From: a bacterium
GTDB lineage: Bacteria; Hinthialibacterota; Hinthialibacteria; H5-UNCL2
Direction of reading: 5' to 3'
Length of the DNA stretch: 64,000 nt
Assembly (NCBI GenBank): GCA_015075175.1
Contig: JABTUV010000008.1
Span: forward strand, 172,588-236,587
The position numbers and the translations under genes were made by a program. Below the pieces are notes generated by a model. It had not been told where the DNA came from, did not search any database, and saw only the letters and a list, made by a program, of their open reading frames with translations. This document shows positions 10,181 through 20,137 of the stretch, piece by piece (the stretch's first letter is position 1; every line of letters begins with the position of its first letter).

Positions 10181-10476
10181 AAGAGCCCTCCCGTCCCGCC
10201 GCCGTGGCCCTGCGTTACGACCAGGAGAAGGACCGCGCCCCCAGGGTCGTGGCCTCCGGTCGCGGTGAGGTCGCCCGCCGCATCCTGGAACTGGCCCGCC
10301 TGCACAACGTCCCCATCCGCGAGGACGCCGATCTATTGGAACTGCTCCTGGCGCTCAACCTGGGCGCGGAAATCCCCGAGAAACTCTACGTCGCCGTGGC
10401 GGAGGTATTGGCGTTTGTCTATCGGCTGAACCAAGTTACAGGCCTGCCCGGAACAGACAGCCGAACTGTCGAGTAG
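10177..10476 (+). CDS. Stand-alone FlhB C-terminal-like protein
   Basis: The 99-residue protein matches the cytoplasmic tail of FlhB/YscU, the export-switch component of flagellar and type III secretion systems. It shows AVALRYDQEKDRAPRVVASG, then HNVPIREDADLLELL and EIPEKLYVAVAEVLAFVYRL, the regular order of the family. The usual autocleavage motif NPTH is replaced by the short stretch ending in VALRYD, as in stand-alone FlhB-like (FhlB/YlqH) proteins. No flagellar gene occurs in the window. Its start lies inside the HEAT-protein stop, so it is the last gene of the run. Its function apart from a secretion apparatus is unknown. Confidence 0.85.
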   Translation: MKEPSRPAAVALRYDQEKDRAPRVVASGRGEVARRILELARLHNVPIREDADLLELLLALNLGAEIPEKLYVAVAEVLAFVYRLNQVTGLPGTDSRTVE

Positions 10477-10484
10477 CAATAAGA

Positions 10485-10539
10485 GAAAACCCGAGTTCTC
10501 GAGTAGGCTTAAGAAGAAAACCCGAGTTCTCGAGTAGGC
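10485..10539. repeat. Two direct copies of a 24-base repeat
   Basis: GAAAACCCGAGTTCTCGAGT followed by AGGC occurs at 10485-10508 and again at 10516-10539 (period 31). A degenerate third copy (CGAACTGTCGAGTAG) overlaps the 3' end of the FlhB-like gene. It is downstream of the six-gene run and has no T-tract, so it is not a classic terminator. Confidence 0.75.
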
Positions 10540-10582
10540 CCTCTGCGGCCGTATCGAGAGAACGGCGTGGCCGCGGGCTCCC

Positions 10583-10603
10583 GGTGCGCGGTGCGCACCC
10601 TAC
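10583..10603 (-). repeat. GTAGGGTGCGCACCGCGCAC palindromic repeat
   Basis: Read on the minus strand, this copy supplies the TAG stop of the PEBP gene (10600-10602). Other copies are at 22983-23003, 23062-23082 and 49652-49672. The core GGTGCGCACC is self-complementary. Confidence 0.85.
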
Positions 10604-11172
10604 CGCTGGTACGTGCCCATCACTTCGGCTTCGTCCAGAAGTTTGCCCTTGATGGCCGCCAGAAGTTCCTCCTTGGACGCGCCCGCCTTCAGCTTGAGCG
10701 GCTCCGACAGCGCATAGAGCTTGAAGTAGTAGCGATGCCGGCCGTGTCCGGGCGGCGGCATAGGCCCGTTGTAACCCAGCTTGCCCCAGCTGTTCTTGCC
10801 CAACTGCGCGCCCGGCAGCTTGGAGATGGCCGCGGGCGAGCCGATCCCCTCGGACAGTCCGGTCGCCGACGCGGGAATATTATAGACCACCCAGTGCACC
10901 CAGGGGTCGGCCCGCGGCGCGTCGGGATCGTCGCAGATGAGCGCCAGCTCCTTCGTGTCGGCGGGCAGTCCCTTCCACTCCAGCGCGGGCGAGACGTCGG
11001 CCCCGTCCCCCGTGTACTTTTTCGGAATCGGTCCACCCGGCGCAAATGCGCTGCTGGTAATCTGCATGGCTCCGGCCTCCTTCTTGCCTTCTCCGCCGTA
11101 CGGCGAGTTTATGAGGATGAGTGAGAAGAACGCGAGTGACAGAATCGGCGTGGCGATGCGTGTCCCGTGCAT
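10600..11172 (-). CDS. YbhB/YbcL family (PEBP-like) secreted protein
   Basis: The 190-residue protein has a short N-terminal hydrophobic segment (about residues 8-22, probably a signal peptide) and a phosphatidylethanolamine-binding-protein fold of the bacterial YbhB type. Diagnostic motifs are CDDPDAPRADPWVHWVVYNI, SWGKLGYNGPMPPPGHGRHR and YYFKLYAL. The bacterial role is poorly known; the family is sometimes called Raf-kinase-inhibitor-like. It stands alone on the minus strand, 114 bases downstream of the wecA-type gene. Its stop codon is the TAG of a dispersed repeat, so the end of the protein may have been set by repeat insertion. Confidence 0.92.
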   Translation of the reverse strand: MHGTRIATPILSLAFFSLILINSPYGGEGKKEAGAMQITSSAFAPGGPIPKKYTGDGADVSPALEWKGLPADTKELALICDDPDAPRADPWVHWVVYNIPASATGLSEGIGSPAAISKLPGAQLGKNSWGKLGYNGPMPPPGHGRHRYYFKLYALSEPLKLKAGASKEELLAAIKGKLLDEAEVMGTYQR

Positions 11173-11246
11173 TGGACGCCTCCCATCGAGAGGTACGCCA
11201 TTCTCCCGCCGCGAGCGGCCCCTGTCAAGGGTCCGAGTCGCATTCG

Positions 11247-11281
11247 TCCCCTGGGTCTCATACGTTCCCTAGGTCCCATTC
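11247..11281 (-). repeat. ATGGGACC-type repeat after the WecA-like gene
   Basis: On the minus strand, GAATGGGACCTAGGGAACG and TATGAGACCC form imprecise copies of an octamer resembling ATGGGACC. It starts a few bases after the wecA-type stop. A cleaner copy lies at 12480-12513, also just after a stop. Confidence 0.55.
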
Positions 11282-11286
11282 TCCCT

Positions 11287-12402
11287 CTACCGCACCTTCG
11301 CCTCGATGAACTCGAGCACGTAACTGGCCAAAACCGTCGCAATCACAAAGTTGACGATGAGGAGTAGCGTGTAGCGGGGATGCAGCTGCGCGGCGATGAT
11401 GGCCGACAGGCCCAGCACCAGGCTGACGCCGTAGAACACCCACACCACGGTGCGATAGGAGAAGCCGAGGTCCAGCAGCCGGTGGTGGAGATGGCTGCGG
11501 TCGGCGCGCATCATCGAGCGGCCGGCGCTCCTCCTGCGAAAGACGGCGGAGAAGACGTCGAAGATGGGCAGTCCCACGGGCAGGAGCAGCGCCAGGAAAG
11601 TGGTCCCCTTGCTCGTGCCCACGATGGCGGCGACCGCCAGCATGAAGCCGAGAAACATGCTGCCGCAATCGCCCATGAAGATGCGCGCGGGATGGAAGTT
11701 GTAGCCCAGAAATCCCAGCGAGGCGGCGAGGATGATGGTGTAGAGGAGGCTGGCCGCGTGGTCGCCGCCGGCCAGCGAGATGACGAGCAGCGATCCCGCG
11801 GCGACCGCGCACACCCCCGCCGCCAGTCCGTCCAACCCGTCCATGAAGTTGATGGCGTTCGTCAGTCCCACGATCCAGGCGACGGTGACCAGGTACGACA
11901 AGAGCGCGGGCAGCGGCAGCACGTCGGTCGCCAGGCCGGTGATCTGCGTGATGCGGAATCCGCCCAGATAGACGAGGCTGGCGGCGAGCACTTGCAGGAC
12001 CAGTTTGACGCGCGCCCGCAGGTTGAAGGCGTCGTCGTAGAGTCCCGCCCCCGCGAGGATCATCAAGGCGACGAGCAGGTACGAGAACATGCGCGAGAGG
12101 TAGCGCAGTCCCGGCTCAGGACCGAGGTCGAGCACGGTCGCGGCGCCGGGCAGCGAGAAACCCGCGGGGCGCAAGAGATAAAATACTAACAGGCCGGCCG
12201 CCAGCGCCACGTAGAAGGTCACGCCGCCGGAGGTCGGCGTCGCCCGCGCGTGCACCTTGCGCGCCGCCGGCCGATCCACGAGTCCGTGCCGCAACGCGAC
12301 CGCCCGCACGATCGGCACGCCCACGGCGACCACCGCCAGCGCGACCAGGAAGACCACCCCCAGACAAGCGGTAAAGGCCACGCGAAAGCCGCCTTCCAGC
12401 AA
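11287..12402 (-). CDS. Undecaprenyl-phosphate glycosyl-1-phosphate transferase, WecA/MraY family
   Basis: The 371-residue protein has about ten hydrophobic segments and should sit in the inner membrane, moving a sugar-1-phosphate from a UDP-sugar onto undecaprenyl phosphate. Family motifs in order are RKVHARATPTSGG (cytoplasmic loop), NAINFMDGLDGLAAG (metal-binding aspartates), MGDCGSMFLGF and the WecA-type loop RADRSHLHHRLLDLG. The HLHHRL histidines point to the WecA/TagO side rather than MraY, so the product probably starts a surface polysaccharide. No glycan cluster surrounds it. The start gives an intact frame; the only oddity is the octamer repeat next to its stop. Confidence 0.93.
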   Translation of the reverse strand: MLEGGFRVAFTACLGVVFLVALAVVAVGVPIVRAVALRHGLVDRPAARKVHARATPTSGGVTFYVALAAGLLVFYLLRPAGFSLPGAATVLDLGPEPGLRYLSRMFSYLLVALMILAGAGLYDDAFNLRARVKLVLQVLAASLVYLGGFRITQITGLATDVLPLPALLSYLVTVAWIVGLTNAINFMDGLDGLAAGVCAVAAGSLLVISLAGGDHAASLLYTIILAASLGFLGYNFHPARIFMGDCGSMFLGFMLAVAAIVGTSKGTTFLALLLPVGLPIFDVFSAVFRRRSAGRSMMRADRSHLHHRLLDLGFSYRTVVWVFYGVSLVLGLSAIIAAQLHPRYTLLLIVNFVIATVLASYVLEFIEAKVR

Positions 12403-12479
12403 AGAGTCCCGGCGAAAGCACTATAGCAGTTGCGGGAAGCGTGTAAAGCGAGGTCAGCGTCGCAGGTTCCGGTGTTCGG

Positions 12480-12513
12480 TTCCCATCGGTCCCATGGGTC
12501 CCATACGTCCCAT
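12480..12513 (-). repeat. Tandem ATGGGACC-type octamer repeat
   Basis: On the minus strand the run is ATGGGACG, TATGGGACC, CATGGGACC, GATGGGAACC, about four imperfect 9-base units. It begins eight bases after the stop of the oxidoreductase gene at 12522. Confidence 0.75.
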
Positions 12514-12521
12514 CGCTCTTC

Positions 12522-13775
12522 CTATGCGTAGCGGAGTTCCTCTCCCTCCAGGTAAACCGTGCGGCCGCTCCAGCAGGCTTCCTGGGCGAGCGCGATCGCC
12601 GCCATGCCGCGATAGGCCGTCTCGATGTCGCAACTTGTCTTCTTGCGGCTGCGCATACACTCCATCCACTCGGCCATGTGCAGAATGGTCGAATCCTCGC
12701 GGTCGGGCGGCGGTTCCACTTCACGCTGGCGAAAATCGGGCGAGGCGAAGGCGTGCTGCGGCACGAGGCGCACGCTCCCACGTCCCCCGCCGACCCACAA
12801 GTCTCCGCGATGGCAGCGGACCAGCGTAGGCAAGGGCGTGGCGTTGGCCGTCGTGCTCCACAAGAGCATCAAGTAGTCGCCGTAGTGTATGGATGCCAGC
12901 GTGCTGTCGGGCACGGTGCGATCGGGATGGGCGAAGATGCCGGCCGCGCACGACGCGCTCCTCGGCACGTCCGGCCCGCCCATGGCGTGCGTAATGTACT
13001 GAATCACGTGCGCCAACAAATCGGAGATGGGCCCGGCGGAAAACTGCCGGAACTTGCGCCAGCGGAAGAAATACTCGGGATTGTACTCGGTATAGGGTAC
13101 CGGCCCCAGAAACGCGCGCCAATCCAGGTTCTCGCCGGGCCGGGCGTTCCGGTCGATGCCGTAGTTCCACTCGCCCTCGCGGCTGTTGCGGCAGGCGGAA
13201 GTCTGCGCCAGGATGCGCGGCCCCAGCGCCTCCCGATGCGCGAGATACAGCTCGCGCGCCGTTTGCATCCCCGTCGTCTGCACGCCCTGCGTGCCCAGCT
13301 GAAACACGCGATCGGATGCTCTGAAGGCGTGATACACCTCGCGCGCCTGCGCATAGGTCTGCGTCATCGGCTTCTGGCAGTAGACGTCCAGGCCGCAGGC
13401 CAGGGCGTCCAGCGCCATGCGGCTGTGCCAATGCTCGGGAGTCGTAATAATCACGCCGTCCGCCAGCCCGGAGGTGAGAAGCTCCTGGTAGTTCGCAAAG
13501 GGCTTGCCGCCGGAGATGCTCGCGGCCTGGTCCAGGCGGGGTTGGTACACGTCGCAAACGGCCGACACTTCGCAGTTGCAGCGACGGGCCAGGTCGGCCT
13601 CGCCCACGATGAAGCGAATCTGCGCCGTGCCCATGCCGCCGGTCCCAAGGACCCCGATGCGCAGGCGCTGGTTGGCCCCCACGATCCGCCGGTAGCTCCG
13701 GGCCGCCATCGGCGGCGGATTCCAGGCAGGCTCCGACTCTCCGGTCAAGAGCTGGCGACGCGTGGACTTGCGCAT
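12522..13775 (-). CDS. Gfo/Idh/MocA family oxidoreductase (first copy)
   Basis: The 417-residue protein is an NAD(P)-dependent sugar or cyclitol dehydrogenase-like enzyme. The Rossmann motif is GVLGTGGMGTAQIR, and the active-site region reads CQKPMTQTYAQAREV (the EKP-type lysine, here QKP). The start at 13775 has an excellent ribosome site, GAGGAGGAATA before ATG; an upstream in-frame ATG at 13811 lacks one. The N-terminus RKSTRRQLLTGE resembles a Tat signal that has lost its hydrophobic stretch, whereas the neighbouring paralogue has a complete one. It is the last gene of a three-gene minus-strand operon. Substrate unknown. Confidence 0.9.
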   Translation of the reverse strand: MRKSTRRQLLTGESEPAWNPPPMAARSYRRIVGANQRLRIGVLGTGGMGTAQIRFIVGEADLARRCNCEVSAVCDVYQPRLDQAASISGGKPFANYQELLTSGLADGVIITTPEHWHSRMALDALACGLDVYCQKPMTQTYAQAREVYHAFRASDRVFQLGTQGVQTTGMQTARELYLAHREALGPRILAQTSACRNSREGEWNYGIDRNARPGENLDWRAFLGPVPYTEYNPEYFFRWRKFRQFSAGPISDLLAHVIQYITHAMGGPDVPRSASCAAGIFAHPDRTVPDSTLASIHYGDYLMLLWSTTANATPLPTLVRCHRGDLWVGGGRGSVRLVPQHAFASPDFRQREVEPPPDREDSTILHMAEWMECMRSRKKTSCDIETAYRGMAAIALAQEACWSGRTVYLEGEELRYA

Positions 13776-13802
13776 TATTCCTCCTCGGGGCGGAACACGC
13801 GC

Positions 13803-13898
13803 GGAGTTCAATCTCTAGCTTGCGCGCGGGCAAACTGAAGTTTGTACTCCGGAGTTCAATCTTTGGCTTGCGCGCGGGCAAACCGACGTTTGGGCTCC
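13803..13898. repeat. Two tandem copies of a 48-base repeat
   Basis: GGAGTTCAATCT followed by TTGCGCGCGGGCAAAC recurs with a period of exactly 48 bases (13803-13850 and 13851-13898). It separates the two oxidoreductase genes and abuts the stop of the upstream one. Confidence 0.85.
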
Positions 13899-13900
13899 GA

Positions 13901-15266
13901 CTACGCCAGTTGGCCGTCCTTCAGGTACACCGTGCGGCCCGTGTTGTACGACTCCTGCGCCATGGCGATGGCCGTCATCACGTTGTAGGACGGCTCGATG
14001 TGCCAGGTCGGCTTCTTGCGATTACGCATGCAGTCGAACCACTCCTGCATGTGGATGACGGTCCCGTCGCGCTCGGGCCGCGGCGTCTCCTCGTTGATCT
14101 GCCGGAAGTCCGTCTCCGCTACCCCGCGCTGGGGCGTGATCTTGATGATCCCCCGCCCGATATCCATCCACAGGTCGCCCTCGTGGCAGCGGATCATGGT
14201 GTCCATGAAGGTCGCATTTGCCGTGGAGGTGAAGAGCATCATGGTATACGTGCCGTAGTCAATGGAGACCAGCGCCGTGTCAGGCACGGTCCGGTCGTCC
14301 ATCGGCCCGAAGATGCCGCCCGTGCAGGAGACGCTCTTGGGAAGCTCGGTCGCCCCCATCACGTAGCAGATGGCGTGCATCTTGTGGGGCAGAAGGTCCG
14401 AGATGGGGCCGGCGGAAAACTCCTTGAATTTGCGCCAGCGGAAGAAGTACTCGGGATTATACTCGATAAAGGGGAGCGGCCCCAGGAACGCCCGCCAGTC
14501 CAGATTCTCGCCCGGCTTGGCGTTGGCATCGATCGGGTACTGCCACTCGCCCTCGCGGCTGTTGCGGCTGTAGCCGGTAGTCACGAGGATGCGCCGCCGC
14601 AGCTTCCCCGTCCACCAGCTTCTGATATATCTCGTGCGCCCGCCAGTAGACCGGCGTCTGCATGTACTGCGTGCCCAGTTGAAAGACGCACTTGGACTTG
14701 GAGAAGCGCTCATACATGCGGCGGCAGTCGGCGAAGTCGTGCGTCATCGGCTTCTGGCAGTAAACGTCCAACCCGCAGGCCTCCGCGTCCAGCGACATCT
14801 GGGCGTGCCAGTGCTCGGGACTGGCGATGATGACACCGTCCACGAGGCCCGAGGCCAGCAGGTCCTGGTAGTTGTGAAACGGCTTGCCGCCGGAAATCTC
14901 CGCCGCCCGCTCCAGCCGCGGCTGGTAAATGTCGCACACGGCGGTCACCGCGCAGTTAGCCTCCTTGTCCAGGCCGTCGCGCACGATCATGCGAATCTGC
15001 GCCGTGCCCATCCCGCCGGTTCCGATCGAACCTACGCGGATGCGGTCGTTGGCGCCCAGGATGCGGCTGTACGACTGCGCCGTCATGGGCTTGACCTTCA
15101 GCGCCGCGCTGCGCCCGCCCGCCGTCGTGCACCCCGACAGCGCCGCCCCCGCCAAAAGCGTCCCCGACACCGTCATGAAATCCCGCCGACTGGTTTTCCC
15201 CGTCCCCTCCGGCGCCGTAGCCTGGTTCTTGCCCTGCTCGTCCATTGAAAATCCCTTCTTTCTCAT
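13901..15266 (-). CDS. Gfo/Idh/MocA family oxidoreductase (second copy), frameshifted
   Basis: This is a paralogue of the gene at 12522, with the Rossmann motif GSIGTGGMGTAQIR and the site CQKPMTHDF. A complete Tat signal is present (TSRRDFMTVSGTLLAGAAL), followed by SGC, a possible lipobox, so the enzyme is probably exported and perhaps lipid-anchored. The frame breaks at the C4 run 14606-14609 (G4 on the coding strand): KLVDG should continue as KLRRRILVTTGYSRN, so one extra G is present. The ATG at 15266 overlaps the upstream stop (ATGA); the ATG at 15245 has an AAGGG ribosome site and is the alternative. It lies between the isomerase gene and its paralogue. Confidence 0.88.
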
Positions 15267-16183
15267 GCGTTCTGGAGGCGCAGCAGGAGGTCCCGGCAGG
15301 CCCGGATGCCCTCCCGCTCCGAGAGCTTGTTCCCTTCATATTCGATTCCGATGTTCCCGTGGTAACGGTGCTTGTCCACGACGATGGAAATCATCCTCGC
15401 GTAGTTCGTCTCGACGCAGTTGCCCTCTTCGTCGAAGTCATGGCACTTGGCCGAGACCGCCTTGGCGTAGGGCATCAGCTTGTCCACGGCGTCGTAGCGG
15501 TCCACGCTGGCGGGGAAGTTGCCGAAATCCGGCAAGGTGCCGAAGTGGGACGAGTCCACGGCCTTCATCAAGCGTACCAGGGGGTCGGGATGTGAGGAAA
15601 TCCCGCCGTGGTTCTCGATGATGACGGAGACGCCGTTCTTCTGTCCGAAATCCACCAGCCTGCGGTAGGTCTCGGCGCTGCGCCGGATGTGTTCCTCCAA
15701 TTGGGCGGCGTCTTGGAGCAGACTCTCAGGGGCGCCGCCCCAGTTGACCCGGATCGAATGACATCCCAGGTCGGCGGCGATATAAACCCATTTTTCATGG
15801 TTGCGCACGGCCCGGGCGCGCCGTTCGGCGTCGGGATGGCCCAGTTCGCCCTCGCCGTCGATCATGATCAGGGGAATCTTGACGTTGAACTTGTTGGCCT
15901 CGGTCAACAGCCGATTGACGTAGGCCGCGGTAGGAACCTCCAGCATGGTGTTAACCAGCTCGAACGCGCCGATGTCGAACTCCTCGCGCGTGAGCCGGAA
16001 AAGCTCCAGCTGCTTCTTGCCGTTCTGAAATACTTCCCGGTGCAAGGACCAGCCGGCCAGGGAGATGCCGAACTCGCGTTTTTTCACGGCCTCCTGCGAG
16101 AGAGTGGAGGGCGCGGCGGCCAAGGCGACGCCCGCGGCCAACGACGTGGTGACAAACTGCCGGCGCGACGTGGGGTGGGACAT
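15263..16183 (-). CDS. Sugar phosphate isomerase/epimerase-like TIM-barrel protein, Tat-exported
   Basis: The 306-residue protein begins with a twin-arginine signal, SRRQFVTTSLAAGVALAAAP, followed by an AP-endonuclease-2-type TIM barrel. Metal-ligand-like residues are seen in IMIDGEGE, VIIENHGGISSHPD, FGTLPDFGNF, KCHDFDEEG and IGIEYEG. Such proteins isomerise or epimerise keto sugars and inositols. It is the first gene of a three-gene operon with two Gfo/Idh/MocA oxidoreductases, a pairing usual in cyclitol or uncommon-sugar breakdown. Export of the set suggests periplasmic substrate processing, but the substrate cannot be read from the sequence. Confidence 0.9.
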   Translation of the reverse strand: MSHPTSRRQFVTTSLAAGVALAAAPSTLSQEAVKKREFGISLAGWSLHREVFQNGKKQLELFRLTREEFDIGAFELVNTMLEVPTAAYVNRLLTEANKFNVKIPLIMIDGEGELGHPDAERRARAVRNHEKWVYIAADLGCHSIRVNWGGAPESLLQDAAQLEEHIRRSAETYRRLVDFGQKNGVSVIIENHGGISSHPDPLVRLMKAVDSSHFGTLPDFGNFPASVDRYDAVDKLMPYAKAVSAKCHDFDEEGNCVETNYARMISIVVDKHRYHGNIGIEYEGNKLSEREGIRACRDLLLRLQNA

Positions 16184-16299
16184 GGGGAGCCTCCTCCGTG
16201 CAAACTCGGGCCGAGGGGGACAGCCGGAACTCCTCTGAAATCACGGACGGACACTCTACACTATCAAATGCCGCGTGAGATGGTCAAGGGTGCGAATCC

Positions 16300-16474
16300 T
16301 CCCCCTTGTTAAGGGGGGAGTGCGGCTGCTTGCTGCCGCGCGCAGCCGGCAAGCCGCCCCTGACAGCCCCTGAGCGAAGCCCGAAGTCGAGGGGCGGCCT
16401 TGGGCGCAGGACGCTCGCGTCGCGACGATCCCCCTCGTCAAGGGGAGACGCGGACACGGCAAGCAGCCGCACTC
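16300..16474. repeat. Composite intergenic repeat
   Basis: CCCCCTTGTTAAGGGGG-like and CCCCTCGTCAAGGGG palindromes lie next to arms of a larger inverted repeat: GAGTGCGGCTGCTTGCTG (16318-16335) and its near complement ending at 16474. Related pieces occur at 29346, 38336 and 42970. Confidence 0.7.
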
Positions 16475-16494
16475 ACACGGGGAACTTTCATCTA

Positions 16495-16524
16495 TTGACC
16501 TCGCGCGCCCGTTTGGCCTATGTT
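16495..16524 (+). promoter_or_regulatory. Sigma-70-type promoter for the nucleoside transporter
   Basis: TTGACC (16495-16500), an 18-base spacer and TATGTT (16519-16524) lie about 100 bases before the transporter start. Confidence 0.5.
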
Positions 16525-16621
16525 TGCCTCCAGGCAGTCTTTTCCCGTGGTTCAATCCTGATAGGTTGGTCATACGTCCCGCGTCCGCCCAGGCGGCCGT
16601 TCACGAGGAGGGAATTGCACC

Positions 16622-17881
16622 ATGTCTCTCACTACCCGCATCCAGCTCAGCATCATGATGTTTCTGGAGTTCTTCATCTGGGGGGCCTGCGCGGTGACGC
16701 TGGCGACCTATCTGGGAAAGCACCTCCAGTTCAGCGACGTGGCCATCGGCGGCGCCTATAGCACCTGGAACTGGGCCGCCATCGTTTCGCCCTTCTTCAT
16801 CGGCATGGTCGCGGACCGCTTCTTTCCCGCACAGGTCGTGCTGGGTATCCTGCACCTCCTGGGCGCCGTGCTGATGTATTGGGCCTCGCAGGTCTCCGAA
16901 CCCGGACCGTTCTTCTGGGTTCTCTTGGCGTACACGCTCACCTACATGCCGACGCTGGCGCTGGTCAACGCCATCTCCTTCCACCAGATGACGGACGTGG
17001 CCAAGCAGTTCCCCGGCATCCGGGTGATGGGCACGATCGGCTGGATCGTGGCCGGACTGGCCATTTCCTACGTGGTGGGGCCGATCTTCAGGAGTCGGCT
17101 GGGCGCGACTCCGGTGGACGCGACCCGGCTGCCGCTGTATCTGAGCGCCGCGGCATCCCTGGCGCTGGGACTCTATTCCTTCACGCTGCCCCATACGCCC
17201 CCCAAGGGCAAGGGCAGGAAGGTGACCGTCAGCGACGTGCTCAGCCTGCGCGCGCTGGCCCTCATGAAGGACCTTTCCTTCAGCGTGTTCGTGATCGGTT
17301 CGCTGCTCATCTGCATCCCGCTGGCGTTTTATTACACCTTCACCAATCCCTTCCTGAACGAGGCCGGCATGAAAGACGTGGCCGGCAAGATGACGATGGG
17401 GCAGATGTCGGAGGTGCTCTTCATGCTGGTGATGCCGTTCTTCTTTGTGAGGTTGGGGGTGAAGCGGATGCTCCTCATCGGCATGGCCGCCTGGGCGATC
17501 CGTTACCTCTGCTTCGCATTCGGAACGGCGGCCATGCCGTCGGTCTTGCTGCTGTACCTGGGCATCATCCTTCATGGCATCTGTTACGACTTCTTCTTCG
17601 TCACGGGGCAAATCTACGTGGACAAGAAAGCGCCCGAGGAGGTCCGCGCGGCGGCGCAGGGCTTCATCGCCCTTGTCACCTACGGGGCGGGCATGGTGAT
17701 CGGGAACTTCATCGCCGGCATCATCGTTCATGCCCACGTCACCCGGACGGTCGTGGAAGGAGTCGAGACGGTCGGCCACAATTGGCAGAGCATCTGGCTT
17801 TGGCCCTGCGGCATGGCCGTGCTGATCATCATCGCCTTTGCGCTCCTTTTCCACGAGAACAACAAGGCGCGCACGCCGTAG
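16622..17881 (+). CDS. Nucleoside:H+ symporter family MFS transporter (NupG-like)
   Basis: The 419-residue protein has about twelve membrane segments. The N-terminus LSIMMFLEFFIWGACAVTLATY and the stretch PFFIGMVADRFFPAQ are characteristic of the nucleoside:H+ symporter family (NupG/XapB) rather than generic sugar transporters. It should import nucleosides or a related metabolite across the inner membrane. It lies divergently from the sugar-oxidoreductase operon, with a good promoter about 100 bases upstream. Members in such bacteria often sit beside Gfo/Idh/MocA genes, so a different sugar-like substrate is possible. The stop TAG is the beginning of a GTAGTTGCGC repeat. Confidence 0.88.
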   Translation: MSLTTRIQLSIMMFLEFFIWGACAVTLATYLGKHLQFSDVAIGGAYSTWNWAAIVSPFFIGMVADRFFPAQVVLGILHLLGAVLMYWASQVSEPGPFFWVLLAYTLTYMPTLALVNAISFHQMTDVAKQFPGIRVMGTIGWIVAGLAISYVVGPIFRSRLGATPVDATRLPLYLSAAASLALGLYSFTLPHTPPKGKGRKVTVSDVLSLRALALMKDLSFSVFVIGSLLICIPLAFYYTFTNPFLNEAGMKDVAGKMTMGQMSEVLFMLVMPFFFVRLGVKRMLLIGMAAWAIRYLCFAFGTAAMPSVLLLYLGIILHGICYDFFFVTGQIYVDKKAPEEVRAAAQGFIALVTYGAGMVIGNFIAGIIVHAHVTRTVVEGVETVGHNWQSIWLWPCGMAVLIIIAFALLFHENNKARTP

Positions 17882-17966
17882 TTGCGCTGCGCGCTGCGCC
17901 GGTGCGATGGTCGGCCCCCGATTTGTGTTACCCACTGTTGAGCGCGGCACGCTGCGCAACTACGGT
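17879..17966. repeat. GTAGTTGCGC inverted repeat after the transporter
   Basis: GTAGTTGCGC at the stop codon and GCGCAACTAC near 17957-17966 form a 10-base inverted repeat enclosing GC-rich sequence. It provides the transporter stop and may also fold as a 3' hairpin. Confidence 0.6.
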
Positions 17967-18071
17967 ACGCGCGCAGCCGGTTGACAGTCTCAACCTGCCC
18001 ATGTACTTTGACCCTTGACATTTTTGGCATTTAGGCGGTGGTAGCAGTACCGGCTACCGCCGGGATGAACC

Positions 18072-19318
<1,247 letters not shown>

Positions 19319-19322
<4 letters not shown>

Positions 19323-20137
19323 CCCGGATCACCGAGACTTTCGCCCGGCTGAAAGCCGAGCACCGCGCGGGGCTTGTGGCCTACGTCATGGCCGGCCATC
19401 CCTTCCCGGAGGCGACGCCCGCCATCGTCCGAGCCTTGATCCTGGGCGGCGCGGACATGATCGAGCTGGGCGTGCCCTTTTCCGACCCGGTTGCCGACGG
19501 ACCGACCATTCAGGCGGCGGGCCAGGTCGCCCTCGGTCAGGGCGTGCTCCTGCCGGAGGTTTTCTCCATCGCCAAATCCATCCGCAGCTTCGCGGCGCAG
19601 GCGCCGGTCCTCGCGATGACCTACGTTAACCCAATATTTTCAATGGGATATGAAGATTTCAGCAGGGCTGCAGTGGAGGCCGGACTGGACGGCGTGATCG
19701 TGCCCGACCTGCCCGCGGAAGAAAGCGGCGACCTCTTGGCCGCGGCCGATGCCGCCGGCCTCTCCGTGGTCGGCCTCCTAGCTCCCACCAGCATCCCCGA
19801 CCGGCTGCAAAAAGTGTGTGCGGCCAGCCGGGAAATGGTGTATTATGTCTCCCGTCTGGGGGTGACGGGCGCCCGCGCCTCCCTGGATGACGAGCTGGTC
19901 TCCAATCTGTCGTACCTGCGCGCGCACCTGCCGTTGCCGTTTGTCGTGGGATTCGGGATTTCCACGCCCGAGCAGGCGGCACGGGTCGCCCCCCACGCCG
20001 ACGGCGTGGTCGTGGGCAGCGCGCTGGTGGACGCCGTGAAGGACGCGCGCACGCCGCTGGACGCGGCCGAACTGGCCCTCCAGTTCATTTCGCCGCTCGC
20101 GGACGCCGTCCGCCAAAGCCAAGGAGCAAGACCATGA
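19319..20137 (+). CDS. trpA: Tryptophan synthase alpha chain
   Basis: TrpA cleaves indole-3-glycerol phosphate and passes indole to TrpB. The catalytic glutamate is in [15 protein letters not shown], the catalytic aspartate in [10 protein letters not shown], and the phosphate site in VVGFGIS and [10 protein letters not shown]. The 272-residue length is normal. It overlaps trpB upstream and accD downstream by four bases each, so the three genes are translated as one unit. Confidence 0.97.

Noticed and set aside
18015-18045. TTGACA as a trpB promoter
   Set aside because: The -35 is perfect, but the base positions 17 downstream (GTGGTA) do not make a credible -10, so it was not listed.
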